This document shows, in pieces, positions 50,322 to 63,471 of a stretch of DNA of 64,000 bases (position 1 is the stretch's first letter; each line of letters opens with the position of its first letter). A program made the position numbers and the translations under genes. The notes under the pieces were generated by a model. That model searched no databases and had not been told where the DNA came from. It was given only the letters and a program-made list of their open reading frames with translations. The DNA comes from Chamaea fasciata (taxonomy: Eukaryota > Chordata > Aves > Passeriformes > Sylviidae). The DNA is taken from the NCBI GenBank assembly GCA_029207755.1, contig JARCOQ010000002.1:14213156-14277155 (forward strand), read 5' to 3'.

Positions 50322-50980
50322 TGTCCTAGGGTGACTTTATGATGCTTGTATCCCCAATCGTCTGTTCTGTGTATGCTGTATCTTGGGTTCTGCACCTTTA
50401 AGACTGGTTCTGAGAGCAAAGCGGGGAAAAGAAGAAGCGTGCAGTTTGTTTTCAGAGACGGGGTTCACTCATCCGCATTCTGCTCCTGGACTGTGTTTGT
50501 CTGAGGAACGGACAAACAGCAAGACAGAGATCTCCTTTGGCTTTTAGGTAGTTTTAGCTAGCTGAGGAAGACAAGCTCTCTGGAGTGTTTTTATTCTTTT
50601 TTTCCTTGGGACTATTTAAACCTGTCCTGGACTGAAAAACCTAGAAGAGCATCAGGAGCTCACACGTGTGGCCCACTGGGGCCTGGACCTTGCCATTTTC
50701 CAGCAGCACTGGAGGGACTGGGTCTGAGGGGAGACTGTTCTTGCTACACCCACAGCAAGAACATTCTCAATTTCCCATCTCACTTCAGAAGGAGAGGTTT
50801 TATTGTTTTTTATTATTCGTTTTTGTGCTTGTGGGCACTTTGTTTGTTAAATAAGTAGTTTTTTTCCATTTTTCTCTGAGGAGATTTTTTTTCCCAAACC
50901 AATTGGGGGAGGGGCCATTTAGGCTTCCCAGAGGAACCCCATTTGGAGGTTTCCTCCCAAATTTGCCCTAAACCAGGACA
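50322..50980 (+). mobile_element. Solo LTR, family J copy 2
   Basis: 659 bp, starting TGTCCTAGGGTGAC and ending AACCAGGACA, with GCTAT duplicated at 50317-50321 and 50981-50985. TGTCCT / AGGACA-type ends form an inverted repeat. Same family as 17066-17744. The TTAAATAAG near 50851 is a weakened polyA site. Confidence 0.94.
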
Positions 50981-51325
50981 GCTATTGATACTACTTTATA
51001 CACCGTGTTACTGTGAATGACTGTCCTCACATATACTTACATTTGATGAACCCGGATATTAAAAGTTACAAAAGAAGGACTATAAATGATTTTGAGTTTT
51101 CAGAAAGTCATTGAGTTTACAGAATTTGAATTAAACAGAAAAAAGATTCAGTTATAACTTTTACTTCATATGAAAACTAGTGACAAAATTTTAAAAGAAT
51201 TTATATTTGGCAAGTTGGACTTTAAGAATAAACATATCAAATATATTGCAGTATGGTTTTTTCATCGTGTTGAACAAAAGTAGCCATCAAACTCTTTTAG
51301 CATCTACATTCTGAATGTAAGAAAC

Positions 51326-51731
51326 TGTTGTAATAAATAAGCAGACTGAACTCAGTTTTGCCATGGAGAAAAGCTAATTCTTTATTCACAAAACTCATAT
51401 TTATTGGAAATATCAAAAGACACTGTGTTAAACCTAACTGGTCAGCAATACAGTGAAACTCAGTTTATTGGTTGGTAAAGGTTATTGTATATGTCTATCA
51501 AATTTTCTCTGTCTAGATAAGTTTACATATTTTCTTCACTGATTTTCATGGGACAGATTCATTGTTTATGCAGGTGCAAACTTATTTTTCTCTCTAAGAA
51601 TAGGTTGTGTTCATTCTTATAATTTTTCTTTATGGGAACTAACAAGCTGCTTCTAGCTTAGCTAGAGCAGCTGGGCCTAAACCGTATTTTATAAGACCTC
51701 TATTTTATAATAGCTTCACCTGTGCACAACA
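51326..51731 (-). mobile_element. Probable solo LTR, minus strand
   Basis: 406 bp. TGTTG...CAACA inverted ends; flanks AGAAAC (51320-51325) and AGAAAG (51732-51737) match at 5 of 6 bases. On the minus strand, GAATAAAGAATTAGC lies about 60 bp from the TTACAACA end, as expected for R-U5. A 6-bp duplication suggests class II. Confidence 0.62.
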
Positions 51732-51737
51732 AGAAAG

Positions 51738-52857
51738 CAAACTTATATGGGGACTTTTTAAAAACCTACAACTCATAGGAACAGAAGACTGGCAATCAAA
51801 CCAAGCCCTTAAGAACAACAGAGGCTATTTCTCCAATGTAATGTGTCACAGTTCTAGAGGACTTATACAAGACACATTGTCTCCACCAGGACAGTGAAAA
51901 TCTGCTTCTTTGAGAAAATGCACAGATATAAAAGACACAGCTGCTTATACAACTCTCCAAGTTGTGTGACTTTTTACTACCATGTGTGTCTTCCTGCTAC
52001 CATGTAAAAAGTCAACACTGCCAAACCAATTTGAAATAACTGAAATGTGGGACCTAGTGGAATTATTGAGATGTGAATACTTTAGTGTAGGTTTTACTAA
52101 TTTCTTCAATGAACCAATTTCTAATAAGGTTTGTTGCAGACTTCTTTTTCTCTGGTTAGCCAGAAGAGTATTTTCATAGATGTTCTTTATCAGAACTTTA
52201 CATCTCTGTTATCACAGTTAGGACTGTGATGAACAACAATGCTACAGTGTCATGACAAGAACAGAGAGCTCCAGCTGGTTTATTTAATGACATTTAATTT
52301 CCTTTCATCTTTCTCAAAATTTGTCAATCACCATGCCTTTATTAGTTTCACGTTCAATACAGCTGTCAAACAGCATAGACTGCTGTTTTTTATTAGGACA
52401 CACAGCATATAAAAGTCTTGCCTGTTTCAAGTTTCTTTCTTTTCTCTACTCTATCTGCAGTGAAACTGTGCTTAGAAAGAATGGTGAAAGCAGATGAAAT
52501 TGAGCACAAGGCCATGATAATATGATGGGCCATGAGTAACTGATGGAACTGTAAACGTGCCTGTTCTGGAAAACAAAGAGTCTCTGGTATGGAGCAGCAG
52601 GCAAAACAGGATAGGTCTGTAATGAGAAGATCTTGAGAGTCATAAATGAAGAAGAGGAACACACTGTTTAATAAGAAACTGGTTCTGCTGTTCCTGTGTC
52701 ACTGGACAAAGTCATCAGAATGCTTTCTCTCCCTCAAAGTTATCAAAGTAACTTTATTTAACTGAACAGTCATGAGCACTACTGTTTCACCTAGGTGACA
52801 GCAAAAAGAATTGGCCTTTAAGCAGTAAGGGAATTAATCAATATATATGGATATAGT
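51738..52857. other. Unique AT-rich sequence, no gene seen
   Basis: No element or exon recognised. Confidence 0.5.
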
Positions 52858-53460
52858 TGTGGTGGGTTCAAGCCAGGTATCATCAGAGTGACTCTATCCC
52901 TCCCCTGGTCAGCTGGAGAGGAGAGAGACAATGTAATAAAAGGCTCATATGTCAAGATAAGGGCAAGGAGAGATCACTCAGTAATCACTGTCATGGGAAA
53001 AACAGACTCAGCTTGGGGAATTTAATTTATTATAAATCAAATCAGTGTAAGGTAAGGAGAAATAAAATCAAATTTTAAAATCACCTTTCTCCTACCCCTC
53101 CCTTTTTCCCAAGTTCAACTTCCCTTCCCATTTTCTCTACCTCTTCCCTGCATTGCAGGAGGATGCAGTTGGTGCATCCCAAGTTGTCCCTGCTGTTCCT
53201 TCCTCCTCAGGGGGAGGTCCTCTTACAGTCTTTGGTGTCCCTCATACAGGGACAGTCCCCAACAAACTTCTCCACAGTTGGTCCTTCCCATGAGCTTTGT
53301 CAACTTTTCCAGCGTGGGTCCCCTGCAGGATCACAGGTCCTGCCAGGAGCCTGCTCTAGTGTAGGCGTCCTGTAGGGACACGTCCTCTTTTGGATATCTA
53401 CCATCTCTGGTGTGGGCTCCTCCACAGGCTGCAGGGGGGTCTCTGCTACCAAAATGTGGC
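52858..53460 (-). mobile_element. Truncated avian LTR-type repeat
   Basis: Starts TGTGGTGGGTTCAAGCC and carries GATAAGGGCAAGGAGAGATC, AATTTAATTTATTATAAATC and a series of C/G-rich units around CTCCAC-GGCTGCAGG (53150-53450). I recall this layout from widespread bird LTRs. It breaks off near 53460 without an outer end. It is related to the split copy at 19040-21315 in the opposite orientation. Confidence 0.65.
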
Positions 53461-56400
53461 CACACAAACCCAATTAAATAGTTTAGTTTAGTGCCATTTA
53501 TTTTAGTATAGTAGAAAAAAAAGACTTCATATAAGATGTTAAATAAGAGGAGTTTGCCTGAATGTAATTCAGTTTTTGTAAGACATAAATACAAAAAAAA
53601 TGAAAACAGAGGGATTTAGGAGATGTAAAGATAATCTTTACACCAACAAAACTTCAATTTAAATCTGAGAGAGCTTTGCCAGATCAGTCTGTGCAGGAAC
53701 CACAAATTGAAATATGATTTCAAAATCATTTAAAGAAACTATGAACATAACTCTCTCCTCTCTCTCTTTCTTCCTTCATATGTCCACACATATATCCTTG
53801 GAAGCTGTAGAAATGGAACATTATGTTGGTGCAATTCTGCAATTTTCATTTCTCCAGTAAGGTCTTTGTTTCTTATGAAGACTTATATACTAAATAAGAA
53901 AAGATTTAAGATTTGTTAAGAACTACTGAATGGTCCCTAGAAAAATACACTAAGTAGTCTAATCATGTTATCAGTAATTATCTAGGAATCAGTGATGCTG
54001 TTGCAGATATTTAAACAGCTTTATTGCCTTTTGTAATAATTGTATTTTAAAAATAATGTTTATGGACAATCTGTTGCCTGGCATGTAAAATTCAGTTTGT
54101 TGTGGTAAAGAAGTAAATGGCATTGCTTTAACTACTTTTAGCTATCTGTATCAATAGTTAATAAAAGTATCTACAGGCTGACAGTCTTTGGCAATAAATT
54201 TTCTGTTCCATTCATAAATAAGCAAGGACAAGAATCTAAACCTGCATTCATAGCAATGAGACTTTAAACAAGGCAGTGGCTCACCTAAAATTCCGAACAT
54301 TTTTTGTCATGCCCTTAGGTTACCAGGTCGATTCCTGCTTTTAGTATCCTCATCTGACTGAGACAGACCTGATTCCCAGTTCTTTCACAGCTGCTAAAAC
54401 ACCAACTCTTTGGACATGCTTTGTTCTTAATCACTCCTTTCAATCACTCTCCACTGCTGAGTCTTTGCCCAGCACAACTGATCTCGAAGTTTACATTTAA
54501 GTATCGACACTCATCAGTGCAGCATGTTAGAGACAAAAACATTTCCTTTAGGCCCCTGAGCAAATATACTACAAGGTAATCATTATTAAAAAAATACACA
54601 AAGCCCTTGGATGTAATGCTCGTTCTTTTTGTAAAACTATAAGAGGGCCTGTTCAGTGAAGTAAAGTGTATGCTCCACTAGATTTTCTTTGATTTTGAGT
54701 GATGAGCATGGCTGGATCGAGGCAGGGAATCAGCTGGGATTCACTACTGCTTTTCTTCCTGGTTGTTCTCAGCAGGGTTCAGGCTGCAGTACAAAACAAA
54801 CAGTCTCAGAGTGCCAGTCAGTTGTGCCAGCTCAGTTGGCTACTAGAGCAGATGACAGGCTTGCTCGGGTAACAGGCCCAAATTAAACAAACAAGCAAAT
54901 AAATTAGTCACGAAAAACACAGGGAGTTATTTCAGCTTGCAGGAGTTCTCCATCCCCATTGCCTGAGTGCTTTCTAAAGCAGTAGGAAGAAGCAGGTCAC
55001 TTTGATATTTTCTTTGGTGAAAATGCCTCTCCAGGAAAAGGGAACCTGTTGCAAGGCTGAGGAGGAAATGGAGAGGGAAGGGAATTCAATCTTAATTTCA
55101 GAATATTTAACAGCTCATTTTCTTGGTTCTTTAATAAAATGTAACTAGGAAGCTAAATGCCAATACATACTAAACAGAAATTTCCATTTGAGGAAGAGTT
55201 TCTAGGCTGTTGGAGGTACTGAAGTCTAATACCAGCAGGATATTAGGAACAGAATTTTTGCTTGTCACATAGTCAATAAAAATACCAAGGATATTTTAAT
55301 TAAAAAATTGCATGTAAATTAAAAAAATATTCCATGCTCAGGAATATTCACATTTTGTATAACATCTTTTTGTAAATTAATACGAACATTTTACATTCAA
55401 AATATACGTTTATCCTTATTCACACTTACCACAATAGTGAAAAGACAAGTTTAATTATGATTTGGGCAATAGAGAAGAAACCAGCTAATTATGTGTCGTG
55501 TTAGAGCTGAACTAACGGATGCACAAAGCAACGGGGCATTCTTTTAATTTGGTTTTCAGTGACCCATGGACTAGATGGCGCTCTACAGCTCAGTTGTCTT
55601 GTCTCCTGATGCAGCTGACAGAACTGGTATTCTACAAGACAAAATCAGGAGAAACCTGTAAGCAGAATAAAACTGGGATGGATGGAGGCCTCTCTCCAAG
55701 TTTGTTATTTCCAAATGAGATTTCAAAAGTATACCTGAATTAAGGAAGAGATCAGAAAGCACCTTGCCCAGCTAACACTTGCAAGGAACATTGTTACTTG
55801 GTAGGGATTTCATATTCTGCACTAGGAGATGTCAGAGTGGAGCTGGCACAGAATGTATCCCAGCTTTCTGTTTCAGACAGTAACCTCTTTCAAGAGAGCT
55901 GGTACGCTATAGCAGGCAGTGTAGCACTGGGTTTCTGTGCAGACATTCTACCATTTATATAGGAAATTAATTTTTATTGCTGAAATAATCAGGTCTCATA
56001 CCATTGTTTTGACATGGAACCAGATCTTAGAGAGTCCAAAAGCAACAGTAGGGTAAATGTGCGTGTACGAGGAGAACTAGAGTTTAAGTGACTGCTTACT
56101 TCTCAGTCTTGTGCGCAAGCAGTCTTGTGTTACTTGGTACTCTCCAATGACAAAGTCTGATTAGCACATGTTAAACTGATTATGTGAAAAGTCCAATACA
56201 TACAAAATACACTAAAAACCCCAAACTGAAATAATTAATTCTCTGCTTCTTGTTAATTTTGCTATTGCAGATGCAATCTCATTTCTAGACAAAGTAATGA
56301 CAAAAAGCTTTACTTTTTTGTTATCCTTTTTCCTTTGATGGAAAAAATGGTGCGTGATTTATGGTGAAAGTATGACAAATATTACTCCTAAGCATTTGAG

Positions 56401-56851
56401 CCATGCATGTCACCCAATCTTTTTAAAAGAAAGAACATGTTTTAACTGCTAAAGGTATTATTTCCAAGAAGAACAACATTTAAAGCAAATCTAAGACTGA
56501 AAAATCCAATTACACTGTAATTAGATGTCAAAAGACATTCAAAGGCTCTTGTCATCATCTTGTTGCTCATTTGCAAAGAAACTACAAACTGACAAAAAAG
56601 GGACTAAGTGATTACTGTGAGTTCAGTCAGCTTCCCTGAAACAGGTCATTTACACAGGTCATTTGTGTAATGGAAAAGGAAGCTAAAAATTGCTACACTG
56701 TGCTAGTACTAGGAAGTTAGAAATTATCTGTTTTATTGTTTCATGCACAATTGTGCTATAAAATAATTATATTTTGTAGAAAAAAAGAGAAAAAAATAAA
56801 CAATCTTAATTCTATTTTCTTTCAAGGGGTACAAGTTTGTGTGACACAATT
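53461..56851. other. Unique AT-rich sequence, no gene seen
   Basis: About 3.4 kb. ORFs under 90 codons, no motifs. No repeat family recognised. Confidence 0.5.
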
Positions 56852-56952
56852 TCACAGAATCACAGAATGGGTCAGGTTGGAAGGGACCACAGGGTGTTAT
56901 CTGGCCCAGCCTCCCTGCTCAAGCAGGGTCATCCCAGAGCATATGACATCTA
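56852..56952 (-). mobile_element. CR1 LINE 3' fragment, minus strand
   Basis: TCACAGAATCACAGAATGGG then GGTTGGAAGGGACC is the reverse complement of the CR1 3' end. About 100 bp remain. Confidence 0.92.
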
Positions 56953-58344
56953 ACCTAGAGCAGTTCCCATCTTTCCCATACCCCTCAGTACATCTAATCA
57001 AAAATGTGAGTTTTCCACATGGAGTAAATAATTTTAAAAATTGTTTAGATAAGAAACAAATATATACTATATTTTGCTTTGGTGATACTGCAATCAAGAC
57101 TGGTCAGGTTTCTTGAAATCTAGAGGGTTTGCTCCTTCAAAAAAAAAAAAAAAAAAGCGCTTGTATTTTACAGAATAAAACAACTGTTCCTTGGAATGAA
57201 AAGATGTAGAGGAAAATTTTCTCTTAGCACATTACAATTCCCAAAACAGGACTGTTTTCACCAAGACTCCTTTTCAGGGGAAACAATCATCTTGCTCAAG
57301 GGCTTTACAGCCACAGCCTTAACACCTCTTCTTGGCAGGGTTGAACTTGCTAGATACTTAGACCACAATGTATCTATTAGAAATTACATTCCAACTTCTT
57401 TTTCATCTCCTTTGCTTGGTAATTTTAAGGGTTTATTTTTATGAAGTACATATAAATACACATCCCCAGTATTAAGTGAGCACAGTGTTGGTTAATTTTT
57501 GGGGACATGTATGAAAGCAATAAACAACACACAACAGCAATGCATGATTTAGATCTAGGGACTAATGTTGAAAGGTATCTTTACCAATTTTTTATATATG
57601 CTATGGAAAGTCAGGCTGACATTGGACAGGATTTTGGTTTTCATACTTTTATTATAAAATTGTTCATATTACCAAAGAGTTCCAAAAAATTCAGCAGTAG
57701 ATAAAATAAAATAAAATAAAATAAAATAAAATAAAATAAAATAAAATAAAATGTTTTTCTGAATGGATGGTACATTTTCTGTGGTTGCATCTTTAACTCC
57801 TGCAAAAATAATCGGTCAAATAATTAGATTGAAATAGCTGAAATAAATTCCTTTCTATCACAGACATGGCACAATGCAGGTTTCCTAGACAGTAAGTACA
57901 AAAGTAATGCTGAACTCACCCACACACTCCCAGTCCTGGAGGTAGTACAGGCTGAGCACCACAGCTCTTTCCATTAAGGTGTTTGGGTGTGATCAAGCTG
58001 GTTTTGAGGATGAAGGAATTTAGCAGTATGGGCACTGACTAATCAATACCACTTGGCTGTAATCTCAAACAACAGTCCTGAAAGAGTGTTTTCCTAGTAC
58101 AGGCAAATGATAAAAACTGTCTTTCTAAAACTCTAGTGTCAGGACTAGTGTCAGTACAAAGATGAGCAAGTGATCCATCTGGTACTGGATATTTATGTTA
58201 TTTATGTCATAGTAGACAAAATTATTGAGACTGTATATATTTGCACATTTCTGACTAGAGCAAGTCATAGAATATTGTGGTGTTTCTCCTGAATTTAGCG
58301 AGTCACCTTAACTGTGTGAAAATGTAAAAATGCATCTTCACCTT
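56953..58344. other. Unique AT-rich sequence, no gene seen
   Basis: Contains an A18 run at 57139-57156 and the pentanucleotide repeat at 57701-57752. No exon recognised. Confidence 0.5.
57701..57752. repeat. (AAAAT)n microsatellite
   Basis: About ten perfect AAAAT (ATAAA) units; a likely polymorphic marker. Confidence 0.95.
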
Positions 58345-58848
58345 CAGTGCTGTGTGCAGTTTTAGGCCTCACAGTATAAAGAAAAAATATGATATTAGAG
58401 AGCATCTAGAGGAACACAAGGGTCATGAAGGGTCTGGAGAGCAAGACTTATGAGGAGCAGCTGATGTCACTTGCCCTGTGCAGCCTGGAGGAGTCTGAGG
58501 GGGGACCTCACTGCAGTTACAATTTCCTCAGGTGGGAAAGGAGTGGCAGACACTGGTCTCTTCAGTCTCATGGCCAGTGACAGGACCAGTGGGAACAGCC
58601 TGAAGCTGAGTCAGGGGAGGTTTAGATGGAATATTAGGAAAAGGTTCTTCACCCATTGTGTGTTTGCATGCTAGAACAGGCTCCCCAAGGAGGTGGTCGC
58701 AGCACCAAGACTGACACGGTTCAAGAAACATTTGTACAATGCTTTCAGGTGCATGTTTCAGGTGGATTGTTGGGGATGTCCAGTGCAGGGCCAGGAGCTG
58801 AACTGTGTGATACTGATGGGTCCCTCAGTTTATTTTGTGATTCTATGT
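58345..58848 (+). mobile_element. CR1 LINE 3' end, 5'-truncated
   Basis: AGTGCTGTGTGCAGTTTTAG, TGAGGAGCAGCTGA, GCCAGTGACAGGACCAGTGG, GGTTCTTCACCC, CTCCCCAAGGAGGTGGTCGC and the closing GTGATTCTATG give the CR1 order. More diverged than 36332-36910. ORFs of 67-86 codons across it are not genes. Confidence 0.93.
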
Positions 58849-61800
58849 ACCCCTGCTAAAGACATCCCTTCTGTGAAAGCCCACACTGTGCTGAAAAAAA
58901 GCCACTTTTTTACTGTTATGCATTACTCTGTGGTGCAATTATTCTGTGACTAAAAATAATGTATTGAGAATGTACAAAAATAGATCCTAGAAATTCACGG
59001 AAGTGGTCAGGGTTTTTGCTTAGCATATGTGACTAGTGATAGGCAATGAACTTTTTATAGATGAAAACCAAAACACAGTTGTACTCAAAACAACTGAGAT
59101 ACACTCAAACAGGACATCCTTGAAAACAAAAAACAACAGTATTTAAAAGATCAGCTTTATTAGCCAGCAGTTTGCAAGCAGAAAGTAACATTGGCTTCCA
59201 TTGTCTAAAATAATAATCTCTCAGAGGATTATGGGTCTAGGGGTGAATTTGCTTTTTATTGCTGTGTTTAAAAATATCAAAAATTAAATCTATCAAGTGA
59301 TTCTCCGGACAGCTAGCAACATTCTGGGAGGAATAAGCACTCATACAGCAATAAATTCATCACTTATCAAATTAAGAAAAAAAACAATTAGTTGCCTCCC
59401 TGAGGTCTGATGCCAACAACTGAGGCTTGGGCAGCTTGTTCACTTAAAACTTGGAAAATCTTTTCCTTCATGTTGGGACATTTTTCATACATGCAACTGC
59501 AAATCTCAGAGTACTGAAGTCCTATGCTAGTATAAGCAATTGCTTTCAGAAGTATTAAGTAATGGTATTGCTGTAAATATTAGGAATGTGTTATGATTTC
59601 CCTTCTTTTTTAGATGCCCCCAAACTACTTTTAAAATACAAGCACAGAAAAGGATTTTGGGAAAATGTTCCAGGGCTGAAACAACTCAGACTTTGTCAAA
59701 TGCTGTACAACCAATTATAGTGACAAATAGAACAGATCCTGCAAACTACCTCACGTATATAATACTCTTGAATTACTGGTGGTGCTCACTTGCAGAGGTA
59801 AAAGATGCATTTTTCACCTAACTCTTAAGAACATAACTGCATTAGTCTCTCCTGCTCTAATCAGTGATACTGTTCTTCTGCTGGGTAAATGGTCATGTAG
59901 TGCCACTCTCTATCATTAAAGACAGGAGTTATGAAAGTTCAGAATTCCTCTTTTTTCAGTAACATGCTTTCTTGAGTCTTGGGAAGCCTGAGAGAAGTGC
60001 ATATCAGGGATGGAAAGTTGTTCAGAAGGAGATCATTTATCTTAAGTTCAGTTCCTAAGTGTTTGTCTTAAAGATTCATGAAAGGCATAGAAAAAAAAGG
60101 CATAGAAACCAACAACTGTGATTAAAATGTCAGAACATGTACAGATAACTTCACAACTAGAACTGGTTGGTACATATTCTGGGCTGATTTCTCAAAGACC
60201 ACACTCACTTTTCATCTCAATTTCACACAAGGGTCGCCTTTCTTTATTTATCTTCTGTTCATATGGAAGATGACAGCTGTCCAATCTAGTATTTGATGCA
60301 TGAGAAACTATGAACTATGCATAGATGTGCGTATTTAGATAAGAACTGTAAAAACACATTTTTTTGTATATTTATATATATGAAAGGTAAGTATGTGGGA
60401 GATGATGGGCCTTTATTGCCTAAAGCAACCTGTGGAGCATGAAGCATTCTGAGCAGCTGTACCTGTCATATGTTGCTGACTCTCACCCAAACCTGTCAAA
60501 ATGTCCTCTAAAAATACTGTAGAAGATAAAAATGGCACTGAGGAGCCATCAAGGGGAAAATCTTATACAGGAACTGAAAACCCAAATATATTGGGCTCTA
60601 CAGGGAGATATAGATTACATACACTTATGTATTTTGATATATAATGAATCTTTCATAATAATTACTCAGAAAAATACTATAATAAAAGTTTGAATCCACT
60701 CCAAATTCTGCATATCATCTTTTTTATATAATATCATAAAATACATGTATTAATTCCATTAATCTTGACAATTTTCCATTATTTTACATATAATATATTG
60801 GGCAATTTTATGGTATATATAAACAATTGGTGAAATGGTACATATAAACACTTTATTGTTACATATAAAATAATGGAAAATAATTAAATTTGCATATTCA
60901 GTTTCCTCTGAAAATATTAAAATAATAGTTGTTCATGCCATAAGAATGACTCTGAGACTAATTCTTATGTTTTCCTTATGGCTTATAGTTTTAGTGTGAT
61001 GTACACAATAAAATAATTAGATCTTTAGAATATTTGGTACCATATCTCACTAATGCCATGAATGATCAAATTATATGGAAAAAATATATATTTCACGAAT
61101 TTTTATAGCACTGATTACAGAAAATTTGACACATTCTTCCTGAAATCACTCTTCATAAATATGGGACTGTTTGTGCTTTATGGTCAAAAATGTTTGGAAG
61201 AAGAGAAATTAGAAGAAACATTTATTAGTAACTATGGTAACCAAAGTTTCCCTCATATTGTAGTATCTCTAATAGAATTTGCAGACTCCCCCAGACAGAG
61301 AACAGAAGCAACAACATAGGAAGGAACCTACCAATTTCAGCTTTGACAGACATGAACTTTTAAAGAATGGTTACAGAAGATTATTTTGAGGTCACTTCCT
61401 TGGAATTTAAGTAGCATGTATTGCATAAAATGATACACTTCCATGTATGCTACAATTTAATAACAACTGCAACAGATGTCCTCAAAGATGGAAAAATGTA
61501 ATATATTTGTATATTTGGTTCTATTTCTTTTGAATAGTATAGCCTAACAAGCAAAAATTTTGTTGTCTAAACAGGAAATTTTTCTAAACAGCAAATTTCT
61601 CTTCGTCATTCATTTTCCTTAAGAACAACAAACTCATGTCTTCTGCCTTTTGCATTAGAAAGAAATCGAACATAACTAACCTCAAATTACACTCATATTC
61701 TCAAATGCATAATTCCACTCTTAAAGGCTATTCATTTTTCATCACAAATGTGACCTACAAGTGAAGGAAAAAGTATTTTTATACGAAATAAAGATGGATT

Positions 61801-62882
61801 TGCCTTAATTCCGTGGCTGACTTCAGTGAAAATAAACTTTCCTGTATTTATTTGTTGCCTGATTATGTTATTCAGCTTATTTATAAAAATCACAGAATAC
61901 AAAGAGAATAGAGGATCTTCAGGTTCTCTAAAGCTTTTGATTGGCTACACATCCCTAAAATAATGCCTGTAAAATATAGAACTAAACATGTTTTTGTCAG
62001 TGCTAATGGGCTTATATGTGCAATTCAGGAGATCAGGCACAACATTTCAACAAAAGCTGTTTTACATGTTTTCTGTGACTGGAAATGTTAAGAAATCTTT
62101 ATTCCACTCAGTTCTCAGTAAAGAAACAAAGCATAAGCAAAGCTAGGAACCTTTCCACTTATTTTTTGTGCAATAATCATGGTCAAAGCTCTAATGCTTC
62201 TTTATGCAAAGTTGGTAACTCATTAACCAAGCAGGACAAAAACACAGGTAATAACTCTTTTTACTTTCCTATTCTACTCTTTCTGCACTGTCATTGCCAT
62301 CAGTATTCCTTAAAAGCCATAGTCCTGATTTGGCTTTGAAAGAGTTTACATTCTATGAATTTTCTGCCCAGCACTCTACAATTAACAACTAAATAAAAGT
62401 AGAAACATATCCTGAAAGCTCTAGGTATAATTGACTATTATTTTTTTTTCTCCTCAGTTATAGGGCAATAACATTAAAAAATTTGCCTTCAATTTCATTA
62501 TATGTTTCATCTGTTTAAATGAGTTTAAGATAAGCTTGCTATTATGTTATGCAGTATTTTTATGATTCTGCAAGTAAGTGACAATACAGGGAATAACAGC
62601 TAGTCTTAAAGCATAATGAAAAGAGAATTTTAACAAGGTAAAGGATTTCACACCACTTCTTTGCTAAGCACATACATTTGCCTAATTTCTTGGAGTTCTA
62701 AAACAGAAAGTTTGATTTGATTGCCTTTGTTATCCAAAATGGAAGCAAAATGAAAATCTATGTATCTATTAAAAAATGAAGTTATTAATAATCCCATAGT
62801 TGTCTGAAATCAACTGATCATTTGAAAGATAAGTGATCCACCCAACTTTGCCTATCTTCCTTAGGGACATGAAATAACAAGT
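58849..62882. other. 4 kb AT-rich sequence, no gene seen
   Basis: Very AT-rich around 60640-60910, with the inverted repeat listed separately. No gene or repeat family recognised. Confidence 0.5.
60771..60881. repeat. 16-bp perfect inverted repeat, 79-nt spacer
   Basis: Arms ATTTTCCATTATTTTA (60771-60786) and its reverse complement (60866-60881), separated by an AT-rich loop containing repeated ATATAAACA motifs. AT-rich composition makes chance arms plausible. Confidence 0.7.
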
Positions 62883-63458
62883 TGTTATAAATGATCCATA
62901 GCCAATCCAATATCAAAGAATTTATTTAGCAATTTCCAAAATCAATCTGAGACAACCAAAATAAAATTGGACAACATCGATCAAATGTTGGGTGGACAGA
63001 GGAGCAGCAGCAATGGTGCTGTCCAACCTTGTCCACAAATACTGGTTCCCGGAGCACGGATTTTATAGTTTTTCTGCCTGGATGCAATGTCTATTGAAGT
63101 CTGCATATTCATGTATTTCTTTATTCCAGTGTTAGGTTTTGAAAGAATTTCCTGACAGTATGAAAGGCGTTCTGGGAATCTTGCATTGGGGTGCTGATCT
63201 GCTCAATCTCAGACGCCCTCAACCTCGACTGATATCAGATGTTGATCAGCCGTGAAGTGGAGGTTGACCCTTGATGAATGGGCCATCTCCTGCTCAGCCT
63301 TGCCTTTTCTGTTGCAAATTCTGCAATTTCACAGCATGGGCCTTGGAATTTCGGAGACTCCTTGAGCAGCTTTTGGGCATCAAAACTCACAGTGACAGTT
63401 TCAGATTTATCACGTACAATATTTTCTACACGAATTTATACACTGCATCTACTACACA
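62883..63458 (-). mobile_element. 3' LTR of a third provirus, family A copy 3
   Basis: 576 bp. On the minus strand it starts TGTGTAGTAGATGCAG directly after a polypurine tract, has CTATAAAA (plus 63061-63068), AATAAA (plus 62921-62926) and ends CATTTATAACA. It matches the solo LTRs at 980-1603 and 40764-41354. The neighbouring env end shows it is a proviral 3' LTR. The outer flank is AAGT (62879-62882); its partner lies outside the window. Confidence 0.88.
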
Positions 63459-63471
63459 CCCCCGCCTTTTT
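63459..63471 (-). other. Polypurine tract of the third provirus
   Basis: AAAAAGGCGGGGG on the minus strand, immediately upstream of the LTR start. Confidence 0.8.
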
